Program-made: the position numbers and the translations under genes
Notes under the pieces: model-generated
What the model saw: the letters and a program-made list of their open reading frames with translations, nothing else
Told to the model about the DNA's origin: nothing
Databases searched by the model: none
In this document: in pieces, positions 1-7,515 of the stretch
Layout: each line of letters starts with the position of its first letter
Position numbering within the stretch: the stretch's first letter is position 1
NCBI GenBank assembly: GCA_002477825.1
Contig: DLKT01000045.1
Location: forward strand, 1 to 64,000
Length of the DNA stretch: 64,000 nt
Direction of reading: 5' to 3'
From: Caryophanales bacterium UBA7581
GTDB lineage: Bacteria > Bacillota_I > Bacilli_A > RFN20 > CAG-826

Positions 1-16
1 TTTCCTAGTTAACAAA

Positions 17-42
17 AAAAGGGAGGGTTATTCCTCCCTTTT
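17..42. terminator. Bidirectional intrinsic terminator
   Basis: Perfect 10-bp inverted repeat (AAAAGGGAGG at 17-26, CCTCCCTTTT at 33-42) with a 6-nt loop. The A run on one side and T run on the other let it work on either strand. It probably ends a gene lying upstream of this window. Confidence 0.85.
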
Positions 43-46
43 CATG

Positions 47-52
47 TATAAT
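47..52 (+). promoter_or_regulatory. Probable -10 box of the HIT gene
   Basis: A consensus TATAAT lies 25 bases before the ATG at 77. No convincing -35 box is seen because that region is occupied by the terminator. If real, transcription starts near 59, which excludes the earlier in-frame ATG at 44. Confidence 0.4.
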
Positions 53-76
53 AAAACTATAAAGAGGTGTTCATTT

Positions 77-493
77 ATGGATAATTGTATTTTTTGTAAA
101 ATCATTAAAGGCGAAATTCCTTGCTACAAAGTATATGAAGATGATGATGTATTAGCGTTCCTAGATATATCTCAAATTACAAAAGGTCATACGCTTGTTG
201 TTTCTAAAAAGCATTATGATAATTTTCTTACCACACCAAAAGAACTCATGCATCATATGATGGATGTTGCCCAAACCATTGGTCAAATCCAAATTAAAGA
301 ACTTCATGCGAAAGGTGTTAACATTATCTCTAACTGTTATGAAGAAGCCGGTCAAAGCGTTATGCACTTTCATATTCATGTCATTCCTCGTTACTTTAAA
401 GGTGATGGATTCCGTCTAGAAAAGATTGACAATGATCATCCTGAAGATTTATCATTACCTGCAATTGCTTCACAAATTAAAAATCATTTTTAA
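77..493 (+). CDS. HIT family nucleotide-binding hydrolase
   Basis: A 138-residue histidine-triad protein. The signature H-x-H-x-H is at H97, H99 and H101, followed by VIPR, and an N-terminal C-x2-C pair (C4, C7) probably helps bind zinc, as in Hint-type proteins. HIT proteins hydrolyse or transfer nucleoside phosphoramidates and similar substrates in the cytoplasm; the exact substrate cannot be read from sequence. An in-frame ATG exists at 44, but it lies before the likely -10 box. The ATG at 77 has an AGAGGTG ribosome site at good spacing and gives the normal HIT N-terminus, so it is preferred. Monocistronic. Confidence 0.93.
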   Translation: MDNCIFCKIIKGEIPCYKVYEDDDVLAFLDISQITKGHTLVVSKKHYDNFLTTPKELMHHMMDVAQTIGQIQIKELHAKGVNIISNCYEEAGQSVMHFHIHVIPRYFKGDGFRLEKIDNDHPEDLSLPAIASQIKNHF

Positions 494-500
494 AAATTTC

Positions 501-529
501 TTACATTAAATTTTGTTTTGTGTTATAGT
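501..529 (+). promoter_or_regulatory. Sigma-A promoter of the MATE gene
   Basis: TTACAT at 501-506, a 17-base spacer and TATAGT at 524-529, with an extended TG at 521-522. Predicted transcription start is near 536, about 79 bases before the MATE start codon, so the hairpin at 552-587 would be transcribed in the leader. Confidence 0.6.
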
Positions 530-551
530 AACCCTAGAAAACGTGTAACAG

Positions 552-591
552 AAATGTGTAAGTCCAGTTGAATGGATTTGCACATTTTTTT
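552..591 (+). terminator. Terminator-like hairpin in the MATE leader (possible attenuator)
   Basis: 15-bp stem with two G-U pairs (552-566 with 573-587), 6-nt loop, followed by four or more Ts and a second T-rich run. It lies between a good promoter (501-529) and the MATE ribosome site (AGGAGG, 599-604). It may be the terminator of the HIT gene, an attenuator of the MATE gene, or both. Confidence 0.65.
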
Positions 592-614
592 GTTTTTTAG
601 GAGGTTATTGATTT

Positions 615-1988
615 ATGGAAAATGAAAACAAAATGGCTACAGAACCGGTTTCAAAACTCTATTGGAAGTTAGGATTACCTATGATTGTTTCAATGGTATT
701 ACAAGCACTTTATAACGTGATCGACAGTGTTTTTATTACCAACATGAAGATGGATGGAAATATTGCAAATGAAGCATTAACGCTAGCGTTTCCAATTCAA
801 ATCCTTATGATTGCTATTGGGGTAGGAACAGGCATTGGTATTAACGCCTTATTATCTAAAAATCTCGGTGAAAAGAATGATAAAAAGGTAAGTCAAATTT
901 CTGGAAATGGTATTTTTATTAGTCTTATCGTTTATCTATTCTTTTTATTATTTGGAATATTTTTTGCTCGGCCCTTTATTCAACTTTTTACTAGCGATAT
1001 TAAAACGATTGAAATGGGGAGTTCCTATTTAAGCATTTGTTGTATTTTCTCTTTAGGATCCATTGGTTATACCGTTTATGAAAGATTTCTTCAAGCCACT
1101 GGGAAAAGCTTATATTCTACCATCGCTCAAATTTCTGGCGCTGTTACGAATATTGTTTTAGATTATGTTTTTATTTTCCCTTGCGCCATGGGTGTCAAAG
1201 GAGCCGCTTATGCCACGGTTATCGGACAATTCGTATCCCTTTTTATCGCTATGGGATTTCATTATTTCACCAATAAAGAAATCGATAAAAGCTTACGCTA
1301 CATAAAACCTTCTTTCTCTATTATTCGCGAAATCTATCATATTGGATTATCCGCTATTGGAATGCAGGCATTGCTTTCCATTATGATGGCAGGAATGAAT
1401 GCCATATTAGGCCACGCAAACGCGGATTCCACCATTTTAGTAGGTGCCTTTGGGATTTACTATAAAATCCAACAAATCGCCTTATTCTCCGCTTTTGGGC
1501 TTTCTAATACGATCATCACGATTTTATCTTTCAACTTAGGACTCAATGACCTAAAGCGGATAAAAGAATGCATACACTATGGAATTATAGATACTATTCT
1601 TTTTAGTTTATTCTTATCTATTCTCTTCTTTGCACTCGCTTATCCAATTTCTTCATTATTTGCTCTATCGAGCAATGATACGAAAGAATTAGTTTCTACC
1701 TGTGCACTAGCCACAAGAATTGGTAGTGTTGGCTTTGTTTTTATGGGATTTACCATTGCCGTACAAGGTATGTTACAAGCATCCAATAAAGCGTTAAAAC
1801 CATTTATTCTTTCTTTACTCCGTCTTGTCGTTTTTATTTTCCCTATCGCATTTTTATTTACTCTATCCTCTAATGTAACAAAAATCGTTTGGTGGTCCTT
1901 ACCAATAAGTGAAGTATTAACCGCTATTATAGCCTTTATCTTTTATTATCAGGAGAAGAAAAAATTATTACATAACGAAAAAAAATGA
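615..1988 (+). CDS. MATE family multidrug/cation efflux transporter
   Basis: A 457-residue polytopic membrane protein with about 12 hydrophobic segments and the two-fold MatE architecture: an early GLPMI...ALYNVID stretch and a matching LSAIGMQ...GMNAIL stretch in the second half. MATE proteins use Na+ or H+ gradients to export cationic drugs or metabolites across the cytoplasmic membrane. Length is normal for the family. The ATG follows an AGGAGG ribosome site at 599-604. The leader contains a terminator-like hairpin, which suggests inducible read-through. The gene ends inside a terminator shared with yhaM on the opposite strand. Substrate unknown. Confidence 0.92.
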   Translation: MENENKMATEPVSKLYWKLGLPMIVSMVLQALYNVIDSVFITNMKMDGNIANEALTLAFPIQILMIAIGVGTGIGINALLSKNLGEKNDKKVSQISGNGIFISLIVYLFFLLFGIFFARPFIQLFTSDIKTIEMGSSYLSICCIFSLGSIGYTVYERFLQATGKSLYSTIAQISGAVTNIVLDYVFIFPCAMGVKGAAYATVIGQFVSLFIAMGFHYFTNKEIDKSLRYIKPSFSIIREIYHIGLSAIGMQALLSIMMAGMNAILGHANADSTILVGAFGIYYKIQQIALFSAFGLSNTIITILSFNLGLNDLKRIKECIHYGIIDTILFSLFLSILFFALAYPISSLFALSSNDTKELVSTCALATRIGSVGFVFMGFTIAVQGMLQASNKALKPFILSLLRLVVFIFPIAFLFTLSSNVTKIVWWSLPISEVLTAIIAFIFYYQEKKKLLHNEKK

Positions 1989-2005
1989 GTTTTCACTCAT
2001 TTTTT
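1980..2005. terminator. Bidirectional terminator between MATE and yhaM
   Basis: 11-bp inverted repeat (AAAAAATGAGT / ACTCATTTTTT) with a 4-base loop. It overlaps the stop codons of both convergent genes. Confidence 0.9.
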
Positions 2006-2986
2006 CTTTCGAATCGGTTTATAGAAGCATCTTTCTTCTAAAGGATAAATCTTAGGAGTAAATTCTCCTTCTTCTATTGGTTCTAATGCTTTATCAATGA
2101 TGGTCATTTTCGCATTCATATCATCAATCATATGCAATAATAAAGCTTCACGAGTTAAAGGAACAACAGGAGAACCAAATTCTTGTTTTCCATGGTGGGC
2201 TAAAATCATATGTTCTAATAAAATTCTTTTTTCGTTATCGATTCCTAATGCTTTAGCTTTTTCTCTAATCACACTATGCATGATGGAAATATGACCAATT
2301 AAGCGACCTTCTTTGGTATATTTAGCAATAATCGGTCCTGATAATTCAACAATTTTTCCAACGTCATGTAATAAAACCCCCGATAAGAGTAAATCACGAT
2401 CCACAGGAGGATTACATTGAATTTCTTCATTATAGAAATGTGAAACAAGTTCCGCAAAATCCGCCATAGTAATCGTATGATAAAGGAGACCACTTGCATA
2501 TTCATGGTGATTACGAACCGCGGCCGGATGTTGAATAAAACGAGCATATACTTTATCATCCAAAATAATGCTTGATACTAAACGATGTAAATCTTCATCT
2601 TCAATGGAATCAATATATTTCATCAATTTGCGTTCTAGTTCTTCACGAGGCACTGGAGCGCTTTTAACAAATAAAGAAATATCCATTTCGGACTCAGGAA
2701 CAATCGCGCCGCGGAGGACTTTTAATTGTAATCCTGAACGATAATTTATAACATCCACTTCAATTTCTACAATATTGCCTGCAACGAAAGTTGTTCGATC
2801 TTCTTCAAACACTTCCCATTTCTTTCCTTCAATTGTACCCGTACAATCTTGGAAAGTAATCGTCATATAATTAAGGCCATTGTTAGTAACACCATTAACG
2901 ACATTGGTTACTAAATAACGGCCAATGATTCGATCATTTTCTTTTAATTCTTTAATCCATTTCATCTGATTCGTCTGTTCCATCAT
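1997..2986 (-). CDS. yhaM: YhaM-type 3'-5' exoribonuclease (OB fold + HD domain)
   Basis: A 329-residue protein. The N-terminal third has the OB-fold nucleic-acid-binding pattern (ITFQDCTGTIEGKKWE). The rest is an HD phosphohydrolase domain with the HD signature LLHDVGK and further conserved histidines (HHEYASGLL upstream, AHHGK downstream). YhaM is a Mn2+-dependent 3'-5' exonuclease of Bacillota that trims RNA or single-stranded DNA; size matches the B. subtilis protein (about 314 residues). The start overlaps the end of recX by 35 bases, and GGAGAG seven bases upstream supports the first of two adjacent ATGs. Cotranscribed with gtrA-like and recX genes. Confidence 0.9.
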   Translation of the reverse strand: MMEQTNQMKWIKELKENDRIIGRYLVTNVVNGVTNNGLNYMTITFQDCTGTIEGKKWEVFEEDRTTFVAGNIVEIEVDVINYRSGLQLKVLRGAIVPESEMDISLFVKSAPVPREELERKLMKYIDSIEDEDLHRLVSSIILDDKVYARFIQHPAAVRNHHEYASGLLYHTITMADFAELVSHFYNEEIQCNPPVDRDLLLSGVLLHDVGKIVELSGPIIAKYTKEGRLIGHISIMHSVIREKAKALGIDNEKRILLEHMILAHHGKQEFGSPVVPLTREALLLHMIDDMNAKMTIIDKALEPIEEGEFTPKIYPLEERCFYKPIRKKK

Positions 2987-3782
2987 TTACACTCTCCATC
3001 ACTTGTTTGATTATATCATATGAAAATCCTTTTCGCATCAAAGTTGCGATAATTCTTTTACGATATTCATAATTTGAATACTTTCTTTGATAATGAACTT
3101 GATATTTTTGTAGTTCTTTTCGACACTTTTCCATTTCATCTTCCATGCTTGAATTTTCAATATGAGAAAGGATACTCTGAATCATTTCACTATCATATCC
3201 ATATTTTAAAAATTCACGGTATAAATGCTCTTTTTTCATCCGCCAATTATCTTTTTCATATTTTCTTAAAAAGACAGGTAAAAGTGTGTCCATCTTTTCT
3301 TTTTCTATTTCATCATCAAAAATAAAAGAAGAAATAATGGAACTAGAAATACCATCTTCTTGTAATTTCTTTATAATATAGTTTTTACCATAATATCGCG
3401 CTTGAAAGATTTCCACAACATCTTCTGCGTATCGTCGATCATTTAATAAATTTTGTTCTAGAAGCGTATCGATAATCGAATGAATTTGCGTTTCTGGTAT
3501 GTTTTTTGATTGAAGTTTTTTTCTAAAATCCGCTACCGAATACTCTTTTTTCGCAATATAGTTATAGGCAATTTGAAGAGATTTTGCATAAGCATTCTTC
3601 TTTTGAATATCCTTTAGTTCAGTTTCAGAAAGTTCTTTTCCTTCATATAAGAAAAAATCACTATAAACTGTAGGAAAAATAGAAATCTCTTTCTCTTCTT
3701 CGTCTTTTAAATAATGTAGAATAATTTCTTTTTTCTTAAATTCGATTTTGGTGATAAGATAATTACTTTTCGCTTTCTTCAT
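2952..3782 (-). CDS. recX: RecX family regulator of RecA
   Basis: A 276-residue basic, alpha-helical protein with tandem RecX three-helix motifs (for example DFRKKLQSKNIPE, RRYAEDVVEIFQARYYG, KRIIATLMRKGFSYD). RecX proteins bind RecA filaments and limit strand exchange. The length fits the longer Bacillota form, which has more repeats than the E. coli protein. The N-terminal 60 residues look like the extra beta-rich domain of Firmicutes RecX. An AAGGAA ribosome site precedes the ATG. The gene overlaps the upstream gtrA-like gene by 20 bases and yhaM downstream by 35, indicating tight translational coupling. Confidence 0.88.
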   Translation of the reverse strand: MKKAKSNYLITKIEFKKKEIILHYLKDEEEKEISIFPTVYSDFFLYEGKELSETELKDIQKKNAYAKSLQIAYNYIAKKEYSVADFRKKLQSKNIPETQIHSIIDTLLEQNLLNDRRYAEDVVEIFQARYYGKNYIIKKLQEDGISSSIISSFIFDDEIEKEKMDTLLPVFLRKYEKDNWRMKKEHLYREFLKYGYDSEMIQSILSHIENSSMEDEMEKCRKELQKYQVHYQRKYSNYEYRKRIIATLMRKGFSYDIIKQVMESVNDGTDESDEMD

Positions 3783-4305
3783 TTTGATTTCCTTTTTTTA
3801 CTTGAATCGGTTTAACTAAAAAACGAATGATGAAAAACATAATCGGTAAAGCTAAAACCGGTGCCAATACATAACTTATATAGGGGTTCAAATGTAAAAT
3901 TCCTGAAAACAGACAAATAAATAATGAAGTAAGAATTAAATTGGGGATAGAACTGAGTGGATAACGTAAAAAGCGTTTGATACTCCAAGGTGTTCTAAAA
4001 GCAATTTTTGTTTGCGTGGTATAAGCAAATGGTAATAATAAAATAAAGTTTAAAAGATAAGGAACGTCTACAAATAAAACTTGTGTATCTGTTTTTGTCG
4101 TAACTAAACCTTTTCCTGCTTCATAATAAATAACAAGAATTTCCGGATTCCATTGAACTTTATTAAAAATAAAGCGAAGGAGCATTGTAAATAAAATGCC
4201 CACAACTGTGTTAATTCCTCCTACAAATATAAAGCGAATTGCCTCTTTTTCCCACCAATAAGAAATAAAAGACATCAACTTATTCTTTTCTTTTTTTTCT
4301 TCCAT
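3763..4305 (-). CDS. GtrA-like family membrane protein
   Basis: A 180-residue protein with about four transmembrane segments and a GtrA pattern at the first helix (IRFIFVGGINTVVGILFT). GtrA-like proteins are implicated in moving lipid-linked sugars across the membrane for cell-surface polysaccharides or teichoic-acid glycosylation. The C-terminus is basic and cytoplasmic. AAGGAAG precedes the ATG. It is the first gene of the gtrA-recX-yhaM transcription unit. No glycosyltransferase sits next to it, so its partner is unknown. Confidence 0.85.
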   Translation of the reverse strand: MEEKKEKNKLMSFISYWWEKEAIRFIFVGGINTVVGILFTMLLRFIFNKVQWNPEILVIYYEAGKGLVTTKTDTQVLFVDVPYLLNFILLLPFAYTTQTKIAFRTPWSIKRFLRYPLSSIPNLILTSLFICLFSGILHLNPYISYVLAPVLALPIMFFIIRFLVKPIQVKKGNQNEESEK

Positions 4306-4522
4306 AATTGTATCTTCCTTATGTTTTATATTTTACTCTTTTATTCGTAAAATGAAAAGATATGAGCATCTTATTGTTTTCTTCTTCCAAAGTTTGTTTG
4401 GAAATCTATAACGATTTTTAACAATTTTGTTTAGTTTTGTAGTATTTTGAAAAACCGCTATTTATTCTCGCTAAAATATCATTACTATTTTTCTTTTTAT
4501 TTCATAAAAAGGAGGGTTCTGC

Positions 4523-4825
4523 ATGATTCGTATTAAGCAACTAAGAGAAGAAAAAGGCTGGACATTAGAGTATATCGCTACTCGTGTAAATGTTACCAAT
4601 CAAACGATTAGTAACTGGGAAAAAGGAAAAACTGAACCAGATATCGGAAGTTTAATTCGTTTAGCTGAATTATTTCAAGTTACAGTTGATTATTTGATTG
4701 CTCATGATAAATATGCCCATGATGTCTCGGACTTAAAAATGAGAATTGGACGTATGGATTCTGAAACTCTACGAAAATTAACCTTGGACTATTTAGATCT
4801 CTTAAATGATGAAGATAAAAAATAG
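4523..4825 (+). CDS. XRE family HTH transcriptional regulator
   Basis: A 100-residue protein. Residues 1-60 form a Cro/C1-type helix-turn-helix (LREEKGWTLEYIATRVNVTNQTISNWEKGKTEPD) and the remainder is a short helical tail that may mediate dimerisation. Target genes are unknown; it stands alone, flanked by genes on the minus strand on both sides. AAAAGGAGGG lies just before the ATG. The 217 bases upstream are AT-rich with no clear promoter pair (a weak TTGAAA/TAAAAT pair is spaced 19). Confidence 0.9.
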   Translation: MIRIKQLREEKGWTLEYIATRVNVTNQTISNWEKGKTEPDIGSLIRLAELFQVTVDYLIAHDKYAHDVSDLKMRIGRMDSETLRKLTLDYLDLLNDEDKK

Positions 4826-4846
4826 GGTTGAATTACCCTATTTTTT
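4817..4846. terminator. Bidirectional terminator between the XRE gene and cysE
   Basis: About 12-bp inverted repeat (AAAAAATAGGGT / ACCCTATTTTTT) with A and T runs on the two sides. It overlaps the 3' ends of both convergent genes. Confidence 0.88.
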
Positions 4847-5515
4847 TATGATTTCTTGTATACCAATGATTCGATAATCATCAATCACTGTATCGCCACC
4901 TAATACTGCACAATTGGCATAAAGTATCACATGGTTTCCTATAGTGGGATGCCTTTTTTTATTTTTTTTCTTTCTTGCGTCTTTTAAAGATAAAGCACCT
5001 AAAGTTACGCCTTGATACATACGAACATCCTCTCCGATCATTGTAGTTTCTCCAATGACTACACCTGTTCCGTGATCGATGAAAAATCCTTTTTTTATAC
5101 TAGCACCTGGATGAATATCGATTCCTGTTTTTTCATGTGCATATTCGCTTAACATGCGTGGCAGGTAATTGGCTTTCTTTTCATAGAGTAAATGAGCGAC
5201 TCGATAGATGAACACTGCATAAAAACCAGGATATAAGAAAAAAATTTCTTCTTCATCTTTAGCCGCAGGATCACCTTTTAAAGCCGCTAATAAGTCTTCA
5301 TTCACTATGTCGATAAAAGATGGTATTGTTTTCATTACCTCCATGATAATTCTTTTTTTCTTTTCTTTCTTTTCAAAAAGAAGATAAGATAACCCTCGTC
5401 TGATTTTTTTTAATAACTGAGGATTTAAAGTATAGAAAAATTCTTGAATCAAAAGAATCCATTTTTTTAAGTATTTCCTTTTTCTTATCCACGATTCAAA
5501 TTCAGTACTACTCAT
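4838..5515 (-). CDS. cysE: Serine O-acetyltransferase (CysE), short C-terminus
   Basis: A 225-residue enzyme making O-acetylserine from serine and acetyl-CoA for cysteine synthesis. The N-terminal helical domain is followed by left-handed beta-helix hexapeptide repeats containing the active-site region HPGASI...FIDHGTGVVIGE...GVTLGA and KRHPTIG. The ATG at 5515 has GGAG at good spacing and overlaps the cysK stop by 8 bases; an earlier in-frame start at 5569 lies deep in cysK and is less likely. The protein stops soon after LGGDTVI, where longer homologues continue for roughly 25-30 residues with VIGGN-type repeats and a tail that docks into CysK. Forms an operon with cysK. Confidence 0.88.
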   Translation of the reverse strand: MSSTEFESWIRKRKYLKKWILLIQEFFYTLNPQLLKKIRRGLSYLLFEKKEKKKRIIMEVMKTIPSFIDIVNEDLLAALKGDPAAKDEEEIFFLYPGFYAVFIYRVAHLLYEKKANYLPRMLSEYAHEKTGIDIHPGASIKKGFFIDHGTGVVIGETTMIGEDVRMYQGVTLGALSLKDARKKKNKKRHPTIGNHVILYANCAVLGGDTVIDDYRIIGIQEIIKK

Positions 5516-6425
5516 ACTCTTTCTCCAATATCGACAAGTAGCGTTCACCAAAATCAGGAAGTAACCCAACCACCTTTACTTTCCTTTTTTTTGCTATTCT
5601 CACCAATGCATCGATTACTGCGCCTGAAGAAATTCCTACCAATATTCCTTCTTCTTTCGCTACTTCTTTCATCCATTTTTTAGCATTTTTACTCGAAACA
5701 CATAAAATATCATCAATAAGTGAAAGATTTAAAATTGGCGAAATAAAATTAGGTCCTATTCCTTGTATTTCATGTCTTCCTGCTTTTCCTTTTGTTAATA
5801 AAGGTGATTCAGCAGGTTCTATACCGACGATTCTAATATCGCTTCGATATTCTTTTAAACGCTTTGCTGTGCCACTAATCGTGCCTCCTGTACCAATTCC
5901 TGCTACAAAAGCATCAATAGAAGGAAGATCTTGAATGATTTCTAAACCCGTACGTAAATAATGCGCGTTGATGTTTTCTTCATTGGTAAATTGCGATGGG
6001 ATAAAATAGTTCTTTATTTGTTTCTTTAATTCTTCTAATTTTTTTAATGCGCCTTCCATTCCTTCTTCTTTGGGTGTTAAGATTACTTTTCCCCCATACG
6101 CTTTGATTAATGTTATTCTTTCTTTCGACATATTTTCTGGCATAATAGCGATGAAAGATAATCCCATTTGTGCGCATAACATACTGAAAGCAATTCCCGT
6201 ATTTCCTGAGGTAACTTCTATAACCTGCGTATTTTTATGGATTTTATTCTCTTTTACCGCTTGATTTAAAATCAGTAAAGCAATACGGCTTTTAGATGAG
6301 CCACCTAAATTAAATCCTTCCAGTTTTACAAAAATTTGTCCTTTTAAATGATATTTTCTTTTTATTTTCTTTAGTTCCACTAAAGGAGTATGACCAATCA
6401 TGTCTTGGATATCATTTAATAACAT
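5508..6425 (-). CDS. cysK: Cysteine synthase (O-acetylserine sulfhydrylase)
   Basis: A 305-residue PLP enzyme that makes cysteine from O-acetylserine and sulfide. It has the PLP-lysine region GFNLGGSSKSR (lysine 45), the substrate loop TSGNTG and the phosphate-binding loop GTGGT. The lysine context is slightly unusual: SSKSR replaces the common SVKDR. The ATG at 6425 lies seven bases after AGGAGG; a TTG six bases further upstream is too close to that site. Directly followed by cysE with overlap, so substrate and product enzymes are coexpressed. Confidence 0.92.
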   Translation of the reverse strand: MLLNDIQDMIGHTPLVELKKIKRKYHLKGQIFVKLEGFNLGGSSKSRIALLILNQAVKENKIHKNTQVIEVTSGNTGIAFSMLCAQMGLSFIAIMPENMSKERITLIKAYGGKVILTPKEEGMEGALKKLEELKKQIKNYFIPSQFTNEENINAHYLRTGLEIIQDLPSIDAFVAGIGTGGTISGTAKRLKEYRSDIRIVGIEPAESPLLTKGKAGRHEIQGIGPNFISPILNLSLIDDILCVSSKNAKKWMKEVAKEEGILVGISSGAVIDALVRIAKKRKVKVVGLLPDFGERYLSILEKEYE

Positions 6426-6539
6426 ATTCAATCCTCCTAAAATACAATATGCAAAAAAATGAAAACGGCGATGAAGTGGTGCTTTTTACCAAAATAATTT
6501 TAGGTTTTCTTTTCATACTAGCATTAGGAGGCAATCAAA

Positions 6540-6731
6540 ATGAGAAAAAAGAAAAAGAAAAAATATGTTCATGAAGATTTTTTAAGCATGCGAAAAAGAA
6601 TGCTCAACGAAATCAGTGATGAAAATATTATTTATGAAGAATCACAAACGGGTCCTCAAGAAGAGCCCACATTACAAGAAATCCATTTGAAATTAGATGA
6701 ATGGATGGAAAAACGAGATGAAAAAAAATAA
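6540..6731 (+). CDS. Small highly charged protein of unknown function
   Basis: A 63-residue protein starting with a run of lysines and rich in Lys/Glu, with a predicted helical second half. No family is recognised. A good AGGAGG site precedes the ATG and the gene ends at a strong terminator, which supports it being real. It sits divergently from cysK. The basic N-terminus could bind nucleic acid or the membrane, but that is a guess. Confidence 0.65.
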   Translation: MRKKKKKKYVHEDFLSMRKRMLNEISDENIIYEESQTGPQEEPTLQEIHLKLDEWMEKRDEKK

Positions 6732-6753
6732 AGAGCCGAGGCTCTTTATTTTT
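6724..6753. terminator. Bidirectional terminator
   Basis: Stem AAATAAAGAGC / GCTCTTTATTT with a 4-base loop and flanking A/T runs. It serves the convergent 63-residue gene and the zinc-ribbon gene. Confidence 0.9.
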
Positions 6754-7165
6754 GTCTATAATGAATGCTTTTATGTTCAAATTGCTGAAAGATTTTTTTC
6801 GCTATTGCTTTCTTTACATCGGCATCTTGTTCAGTTACCGCTGCTCCTAAATGCGTATTAAAGGTAAGTGGAACTTCATGATCCATATCACAATACTCGC
6901 ATGTAAATTCGACGCTTCCCTTCCACGTTTCTTTCTTTTCATCGCGGAAAGTATTTTCAAACTGACAATATAACGTAGGATCAACGAAACCATTATCACT
7001 CATGCAGTAATGATGAGGCATTTCACAATCTGGACAATAGGAACGCTTAATCTTCTTACGCTTTTTAATATGATAAATTAATAATAGGAAATTGATAAAG
7101 CCAAAGACGATTTTGATGATGATAAATTTTCTTTCATCTTCAGCGCCTATTTGTTGCGTTAGCAT
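6746..7165 (-). CDS. Single-pass membrane protein with zinc-ribbon cysteines, unknown function
   Basis: A 139-residue protein. Residues 14-32 form one transmembrane helix followed by a lysine-rich stop-transfer stretch. The C-terminal part has two C-x2-C pairs (C44/C47 and CEYC near residue 90) plus extra Cys/His, suggesting a zinc-binding ribbon in the cytoplasm. No family is recognised with confidence. The ribosome site is weak. The start lies 15 bases after the stop of a frameshifted gene on the same strand, so the two probably form one transcription unit. Confidence 0.7.
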   Translation of the reverse strand: MLTQQIGAEDERKFIIIKIVFGFINFLLLIYHIKKRKKIKRSYCPDCEMPHHYCMSDNGFVDPTLYCQFENTFRDEKKETWKGSVEFTCEYCDMDHEVPLTFNTHLGAAVTEQDADVKKAIAKKIFQQFEHKSIHYRQK

Positions 7166-7180
7166 TTGTTCAATATCTAC

Positions 7181-7428
7181 TTAAAAAAAGTTTTTAAATA
7201 ATTTTAACGCAATTAATTCGATACCTGTAAGCATAAACCAAACATTAATAAAGATTAAAATGCCATTCCATCTTAAAGCACTTTTTCGGTAATTTTTTCT
7301 TTTTATCGCCGGTGCTACGGATGTAGTTCTAGCGGTTGTTACTGGTTTTGCTTTAGGTTCTGTTTTTTTTGTTGGGCATTTATTTTTGCATTGGGCTCTT
7401 CACGAAAGTACTTATCATATCTTCCCAT
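7181..7428 (-). pseudogene. Frameshifted small membrane protein gene
   Basis: Reading from ATG 7428 (ribosome site AAGGAG nine bases upstream) gives about 23 codons beginning MGRYDKYFREEPNAK, then runs out of frame after an A8 homopolymer (T8 at 7363-7370 on the plus strand). Adding one A restores an open frame to the TAA at 7181: a roughly 82-residue protein with a basic, Thr/Ala/Pro-rich middle and one C-terminal transmembrane segment (ILIFINVWFMLTGIELIAL). A promoter lies just upstream. It may be a true pseudogene, a sequencing or assembly indel, or a slippage-expressed gene. No family recognised. Confidence 0.6.
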
Positions 7429-7455
7429 GATATCTTTCTCCTTCTATACCCTTTT

Positions 7456-7483
7456 ATTATAATTTTTTGATATTTTTCGTCTA
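7456..7483 (-). promoter_or_regulatory. Promoter of the frameshifted gene / zinc-ribbon unit
   Basis: Minus-strand TAGACG (7483-7478), 16-base spacer, consensus TATAAT (7461-7456), about 28 bases before ATG 7428. Confidence 0.5.
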
Positions 7484-7515
7484 TAAATTTTGACGCAATA
7501 TGTGTATAAAAAAGA

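Noticed and set aside
6449..6574. Plus-strand 41-codon frame with a hydrophobic middle (possible small membrane peptide)
   Set aside because: No ribosome site before its ATG, and it overlaps the better-supported 63-residue gene in another frame.
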